Shown: positions 60,566 through 64,000 of the stretch, one piece after another
Position numbering within the stretch: the first letter of the stretch is position 1
How the letters are laid out: each line of letters starts with the position of its first letter
NCBI GenBank assembly: GCA_031430595.1
Contig: JANPBU010000035.1
Span: 186,001 to 250,000, forward strand
Direction of reading: 5' to 3'
Source: JANNBN01 sp031430595
GTDB taxonomy: Bacteria > Actinomycetota > Acidimicrobiia > Acidimicrobiales > JANYDT01
DNA: 64,000 bases
Program-made: the position numbers and the translations under genes
The notes under the pieces: model-generated
The model's input: the letters and a program-made list of their open reading frames with translations, nothing else
What the model was told of the DNA's origin: nothing
The model's database searches: none

Positions 60566-60793
60566 TCAATCAGCTTCGATTACCAACATGGCGTCGCCAT
60601 CTTGCACCTGCGCCTCTGGGGCAACATTGAGCGTCACGATGGTTCCAGCACACGGCGACTCAACCGGAATTTCCATTTTCATCGATTCGAGAACCACGAG
60701 CACGGCCCCCTCTTCGACACGTTGACCAATTTCGACGTGAACTTGCCAAACGTTTGCAGCCATCTCAGCGAGTACTTCCACATGCTTTCCCAT
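60566..60793 (-). CDS. stand-alone biotinyl/lipoyl carrier domain protein
   Basis: 75 residues making one biotinyl domain. The attachment motif VLESMKMEIPVESPCAGTIV has the ESMKM lysine, and VHVEIGQRVEEGAVLVVL and VQDGDAMLVIEAD are the flanking strands. It is like the short biotin carrier proteins of actinobacterial acyl-CoA carboxylases (BCCP domain only). No carboxylase subunit is in the window, so the partner is elsewhere. Convergent with the sortase gene, 8 bp away. Confidence 0.85.
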   Translation of the reverse strand: MGKHVEVLAEMAANVWQVHVEIGQRVEEGAVLVVLESMKMEIPVESPCAGTIVTLNVAPEAQVQDGDAMLVIEAD

Positions 60794-60870
60794 CGCCGAA
60801 CCATATCGTCTGTTCAGCCGATGGCTTGAGCATCCGGCAGTACGGCTGCTCGGGTCGGTACGCTTGTTTG

Positions 60871-61773
60871 ATGGGCGTTACCCTGATTGCAGCGGGCCTC
60901 GGCCTTATTGGCGGCCTTCTCGCAGGAGGGTCGATTGGTTCGATCAAAGGTCTGCGACCTGTTGGAAGCTGGCTCCTCACCGCCGGGGTTGCATTGGTTG
61001 GCCTTTCTCGCCTTGTTGCTTCGCAGTGGCCAACTCACACAGCGATTGCGTTGACGGCCTTCAGCGTTGGGCTCGGTTTACTTGCTCTCGGGACTGCGCT
61101 GAACAGTCACCGGGTTCCCGGGGCCGCAATAATTGCACTTGGGTGCGGTCTCAATCTTGCTGTGGTGCTCGCCAACGGGGCCATGATTTACCGACAGTCT
61201 GCGTTGGTGAGTGCCGGAATCGTTGCTGACGACGCAACTGACATTGCGAAGTCATCGATACACGGACGACCCGAGGAAGACGCCGATCGGCTAAAACCCC
61301 TCGGCAAGCATGTCGCTCTCGATGCCGGATTCGCGAGCGAAGTGGTCAGTCCGGGGGATCTCATCACAGCGCTTGGGGCCGGAGTCATGCTGTTCTTGGC
61401 GCTGTCCCCCTCGAAACGAACGCAGACGAAGCGAACCCAGTTAACGCGGATAAGCCCTCTGGTGACGGCGTCGCAGCCTCAAAGCCGAGCAACGCCGGCC
61501 CCGAGACAACTTGGCGCACCGCCTCCTCAGAGTAACTTCGAACCGCAACCGAACCAGACGTTGGCCCAGGACGACGACGCGATTCAGGTACTCATCGATC
61601 TCACCGCCGATCGCGCTACTGAGGGCCACCGTTACATCGACGCCGACGAACTCTCTTCGACCATGAGCCTCGTTGACCTGATCGATCCGGCTGGCGACGA
61701 CGGATTCGGGCCGCTTCCCGGCGAAACGTTTTGGGCGGCACGAAATGAGCTTCGGGCAAAGCAACCCGTGTGA
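60871..61773 (+). CDS. DUF5317-like membrane protein
   Basis: About 300 residues. Several membrane helices (IAAGLGLIGGLLAGGSIGSI, IALTAFSVGLGLLALGTALN, IALGCGLNLAVVLANGAMIY). The NRVPG-like NSHRVPGAAIIALG and ANGAMIYRQSAL match the DUF5317 core. A charged loop (KSSIHGRPEEDADRLKPLGK) leads to the last helix. The C-terminal cytoplasmic tail is long and acidic. Function unknown. ATG at 60871 is chosen, since the frame from 60754 would overlap the biotinyl gene start. Confidence 0.6.
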   Translation: MGVTLIAAGLGLIGGLLAGGSIGSIKGLRPVGSWLLTAGVALVGLSRLVASQWPTHTAIALTAFSVGLGLLALGTALNSHRVPGAAIIALGCGLNLAVVLANGAMIYRQSALVSAGIVADDATDIAKSSIHGRPEEDADRLKPLGKHVALDAGFASEVVSPGDLITALGAGVMLFLALSPSKRTQTKRTQLTRISPLVTASQPQSRATPAPRQLGAPPPQSNFEPQPNQTLAQDDDAIQVLIDLTADRATEGHRYIDADELSSTMSLVDLIDPAGDDGFGPLPGETFWAARNELRAKQPV

Positions 61774-61791
61774 GTGCGCGACGATTGACGT

Positions 61792-62151
61792 ATGGCTTCG
61801 CTGGCTTCTGATTCGACCGCTAATTCGACCGCTAATTCGACCGTTGACCCGATCCTTGACCCGATCCTTGAGAAGCGGGCAAAAATCGCCAAATACGTGG
61901 AACTTGCTTCAAAGCTGGGTTACGGCTCGCTGTTACTCAGTTGCCTCAGTTTCGTCTGGCTTCGAGCTGGGTCCGGCGGGTCGCCCGCAGTGTTTTTCAC
62001 GACCGTCACGCTGATCGTTGGTTCCATCATTTTGCTGCCGACGATCATTCTCGGGTACGCCGTAAAAGCAGCAGCGAGACACGACCGTGAGCTTGCGCAT
62101 GAGGCGGCCGCCAAAGCAGCCGCCTCAGTCAAGAAATCCTCAGGGAGCTAA
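61792..62151 (+). CDS. small two-helix membrane protein with N-terminal repeats
   Basis: 119 residues, family not recognised. The N-terminus is made of short repeats (STANSTANSTVDPILDPILE) from 12-bp DNA units. Two membrane helices follow (LGYGSLLLSCLSFVWL and VTLIVGSIILLPTIILGYAV), with a basic loop and a C-terminal Ala/Lys-rich helix. It lies 18 bp after the DUF5317 gene and overlaps the convergent ADH gene by four bases. Confidence 0.6.
   Translation: MASLASDSTANSTANSTVDPILDPILEKRAKIAKYVELASKLGYGSLLLSCLSFVWLRAGSGGSPAVFFTTVTLIVGSIILLPTIILGYAVKAAARHDRELAHEAAAKAAASVKKSSGS
61811..61870. repeat. two adjacent 12-bp tandem repeats
   Basis: ATTCGACCGCTA occurs about three times (61811-61846) and ACCCGATCCTTG twice (61847-61870). 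Both lie in frame near the start of the small membrane protein gene. Confidence 0.9.
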
Positions 62152-63248
62152 TAGACGATCATTCCTCGAATGTTCAACCCAGCGTGCATATCTTCGTAGC
62201 CCTGGTTGACCTCTTCGAGGGTGTATGTCTTCGTGATCAGTTCGTCGAGTTTCAGATGGCCCGACTGATACATGCTCAATAGTTTCGGAATGTCTGCGCG
62301 CGGACTACCGCCACCAAACAATGCCCCACGTACTTCCTTTTGGTAAATCGTAAGTTCGAAGAGGTTCATGTTCACTTCAGTGGCGAACATTGGCCCTACC
62401 GCAGTGATCACCATACGGCCACCCTTCGAAATGAGTGACATCACCTGGCCCATATGGGCACCGTTAGCAACCCCAACGGTGTAGATCGCCTTGTCAGCCA
62501 TTACCCCACGGGTGAGTTGCTGAACCAAGGGGAATGCGTCGTCCATTGACGCGACTGTGTGCGTTGCTCCAAATTCCATTGCCTTTTCACGTTTGAACTC
62601 AACGGGGTCAACGGCGATGATGTTTTTGGCCCCGGCCATACGCGCACCTTGGATTGCATTCGAGCCAATACCACCGCAACCAATCACGACGACGGTATCG
62701 CCGGGTGTTACTTCGCCGGCATACACGGCGGAACCCCATCCAGTGGTTACGCCACATCCAACCAGCGAAGCTTGCTGAAGCGGAATGTCTTTATCGATAC
62801 GAATGCAGCTTTCGACCTTGGCGTTAACGTGGGTCGCGAAGGTACCGATGCCGCACATTTTGTTGAGACCAACACCGTTCTTATCGTAGGTGTTGAAGGT
62901 TCCGTCGCCACTGATGATTTCCGATCCACGGTCACAGAGGTTGGTCTTGCCAATCGAGCACCAGTGGCATCTTCCGCATGACGGGATGAATCCGAACACC
63001 ACGTGATCGCCAATTTCAAGATGCGTCACATTTGGCCCGAGCGCAATAATTTCCCCGGCACCCTCGTGGCCGCCAATCATGGGTAGAGCGGAGGGCATAT
63101 CACCAGTTTTTACGTGGTCGTCAGAGTGACACAACCCCGAGGCGGTGAGTTTGACCAGCACCTCACCAGGGCCAGGATCGGCGATTTCAACTTCCTCAAT
63201 GGTCCACGGACCGCCGACTTGGTAGATGACTGCTGCTTTGGCTTTCAT
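62148..63248 (-). CDS. NDMA-type zinc-dependent alcohol dehydrogenase
   Basis: 366 residues, medium-chain dehydrogenase. The catalytic zinc ligands are in SGLCHSDDHV and IGGHEGAGEI. The structural zinc lobe is SCGRCHWCSIGKTNLC. The NAD fold has VVVIGCGGIGSNAIQGARMA then AVDP. The start MKAKAAVIYQVGG and the whole layout match the actinobacterial family of N,N-dimethyl-4-nitrosoaniline-dependent alcohol dehydrogenases, which hold NAD tightly and often rely on mycofactocin. No mycofactocin genes are in the window. ATG at 63248 has GGAGG upstream, and the frame extends to 63437 without support. Confidence 0.87.
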   Translation of the reverse strand: MKAKAAVIYQVGGPWTIEEVEIADPGPGEVLVKLTASGLCHSDDHVKTGDMPSALPMIGGHEGAGEIIALGPNVTHLEIGDHVVFGFIPSCGRCHWCSIGKTNLCDRGSEIISGDGTFNTYDKNGVGLNKMCGIGTFATHVNAKVESCIRIDKDIPLQQASLVGCGVTTGWGSAVYAGEVTPGDTVVVIGCGGIGSNAIQGARMAGAKNIIAVDPVEFKREKAMEFGATHTVASMDDAFPLVQQLTRGVMADKAIYTVGVANGAHMGQVMSLISKGGRMVITAVGPMFATEVNMNLFELTIYQKEVRGALFGGGSPRADIPKLLSMYQSGHLKLDELITKTYTLEEVNQGYEDMHAGLNIRGMIVY

Positions 63249-63470
63249 GAGAAACCTCCGGGGTGCGACCTCTGATCGGAGGTACTCAGACAACGTAGCC
63301 AATGTCACAGTGCATGCGACAGTCAAGAGTTGGGAAGTCTGGTGCGTCGAAGACCTCACATACCGGTTCGGTTGTGCCGGGGCTGTGCTGAACGCGCCAT
63401 CCGTGATGTCCCCTGCGGAAACCACCGATCGAACCACCTCTCGTGAAGCAGTGCGGCTGCCTCTCTGTTC

Positions 63471-63637
63471 ATTCCGTAATGATCGCCCCGGTTAAAGGAG
63501 TTACACATCACCTGTCCGTTCGTTCCGTAATGAATCACAACAGCGGGCCACGACTGATCATTACGGAACGAACGCGCAGGCGGGCCAAAGCCAACACCGA
63601 CCGATCATTACGGAACGAACGCGCAGGCGGGCCAAAG
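63471..63637. repeat. TTCCGTAATGA repeat cluster with 36-bp direct repeat
   Basis: CGTTCGTTCCGTAATGA (63517-63533) is a perfect 17-bp inverted repeat of TCATTACGGAACGAACG (63558-63574). The second arm lies inside a 36-bp unit at 63556-63591 that is repeated exactly at 63602-63637. A further copy ATTCCGTAATGATCG is at 63471-63485. The unit may be a protein-binding array or a small repetitive element. Confidence 0.85.
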
Positions 63638-63660
63638 CAGGTGGGTCCCGGGCGCGGAAA

Positions 63661-63692
63661 ACCCCCGATTCGACCTAGGTCGTTTCGGGGGT
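63661..63692 (-). terminator. rho-independent-type terminator of the right-edge gene
   Basis: ACCCCCGA and TCGGGGGT flank a perfect palindrome CGACCTAGGTCG, with TT bulges on both sides. On the minus strand it is followed by TTTT. It lies about 40 bp after the stop of the gene at 63735. Confidence 0.75.
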
Positions 63693-63708
63693 CTGCGCCT
63701 CTCAGCGG

Positions 63709-63741
63709 TGAGGTACTAAGGCAATGCTGAGGTACTAAGGC
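63709..63741. repeat. 14-bp repeat, period 19, over a stop codon
   Basis: TGAGGTACTAAGGC at 63709-63722 and 63728-63741. The second copy holds the TAG stop of the right-edge gene, so the stop region has been duplicated downstream. Confidence 0.9.
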
Positions 63742-64000
63742 TTTGTTGCGTTAACCGTGTAGTTCAAAGTGCCCGTCACTCCAGCCAGAGGCGAGGTGAG
63801 CGCCGCAGAGCCGACGTCAACGACATAACCGAGTTGAACTGACTTGCCAGCTGCCAAGGTAACTGTTCCGGTAGTCGTGTTTGCGGCCGGAATGACGCCA
63901 GCCGCGGTGCCGGTCAAAGCACCTGGTGAAGCAGGGTTGACCAGAAGCGGGGTGACATCCCAGTCAGCGACGGTACTGAAACCGGTAAATGCCGGTGCAG
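63735..64000 (-). CDS. C-terminal end of a secreted/surface protein (5' end outside window)
   Basis: About 87 residues are visible, open to the right edge: FTGFSTVADWDVTPLLVNPA, GTVTLAAGKSVQLGYVVDVG and LAGVTGTLNYTVNATKP, then TAG. The Thr/Val/Gly-rich beta pattern suggests a secreted beta-sandwich domain. No sorting motif or membrane helix follows. The start is outside the window. Confidence 0.65.
   Translation of the reverse strand, partial: APAFTGFSTVADWDVTPLLVNPASPGALTGTAAGVIPAANTTTGTVTLAAGKSVQLGYVVDVGSAALTSPLAGVTGTLNYTVNATKP

Larger units (their letters stand above)
63249..63734. other. repeat-rich intergenic region
   Basis: No gene recognised across about 490 bp. It holds the ADH promoter region, a cluster of TTCCGTAATGA words in both orientations, a 36-bp direct repeat and a strong terminator hairpin. 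Confidence 0.6.

Overview
The window looks like a chromosomal segment of an actinomycete, most likely of the class Acidimicrobiia. This is an inference from family content: DUF3107, a DUF3499-like protein, a DUF222/HNH protein, an NDMA-type alcohol dehydrogenase, a class E-type sortase, paired ArsA-like ATPases, a PdtaS-type histidine kinase and a DUF5317 protein. Several genes appear to have leaderless promoters, which is common in actinobacteria. No rRNA, tRNA or CRISPR array was recognised.

Region 1 (1-11.3 kb) is an accessory island of small unrelated genes in mixed orientation, with many remnants. Intact genes are a RibD_C/DHFR-like reductase, a TfoX-like protein, a SnoaL-like protein, an ABM monooxygenase, a DUF1801 protein, a methyltransferase, a NUDIX hydrolase, an aminoglycoside-phosphotransferase-like kinase, an adenylate-kinase-like P-loop protein and two toxin-antitoxin pairs (Phd/RelE and VapBC). 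Broken genes are agmatine deiminase, a YdeI fragment, an SSB with an in-frame stop, a VOC stub, a one-base-frameshifted ComB and a Tn3-family transposase N-terminus. An 11-bp word, CTGCGCGCTTA, occurs four times here in one orientation.

Region 2 (11.3-13.8 kb) has a cytochrome P450 divergent from a TetR regulator, followed by a MarR regulator.

Region 3 (13.9-26.7 kb) is a tightly packed purine operon on the minus strand: purSL-purQ-purC-purF-purDM-purN-guaB-purE-purK, then a glycerophosphodiesterase. Most junctions overlap by 1-20 nt. PurS is fused to PurL and PurD to PurM, and purN overlaps the end of purDM. Together these genes cover most steps from PRPP to SAICAR, plus IMP to XMP. purB, purH and guaA are not in the window.

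Region 4 (26.8-42.8 kb) holds an ABC exporter pair, a DUF3107 - ArsA-like - ArsA-like - histidine kinase operon, an Mrp/NBP35 Fe-S carrier divergent from a SufR-like regulator, a second ABC/FtsX pair, several actinobacterial hypotheticals, a DUF222/HNH gene and a lipoprotein gene broken by several frameshifts.

Region 5 (42.9-64 kb) is about respiration and the cell surface. It has heme A synthase (CtaA), a sulfite-oxidase-like molybdoenzyme, a CBS-less IMPDH/GMPR protein and a patatin. Next come a 1152-residue multidomain surface protein, a Tat-exported PhoX-like protein and a complete System I cytochrome c maturation operon (ccmABCDEFGHI). After these are a sortase with an unusual C-terminal membrane extension, a stand-alone biotinyl carrier domain, DUF5317, an NDMA-type alcohol dehydrogenase, a repeat cluster and the 3' end of another secreted protein. 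Short tandem duplications of 12-19 bp recur through the window and often sit on start or stop codons.
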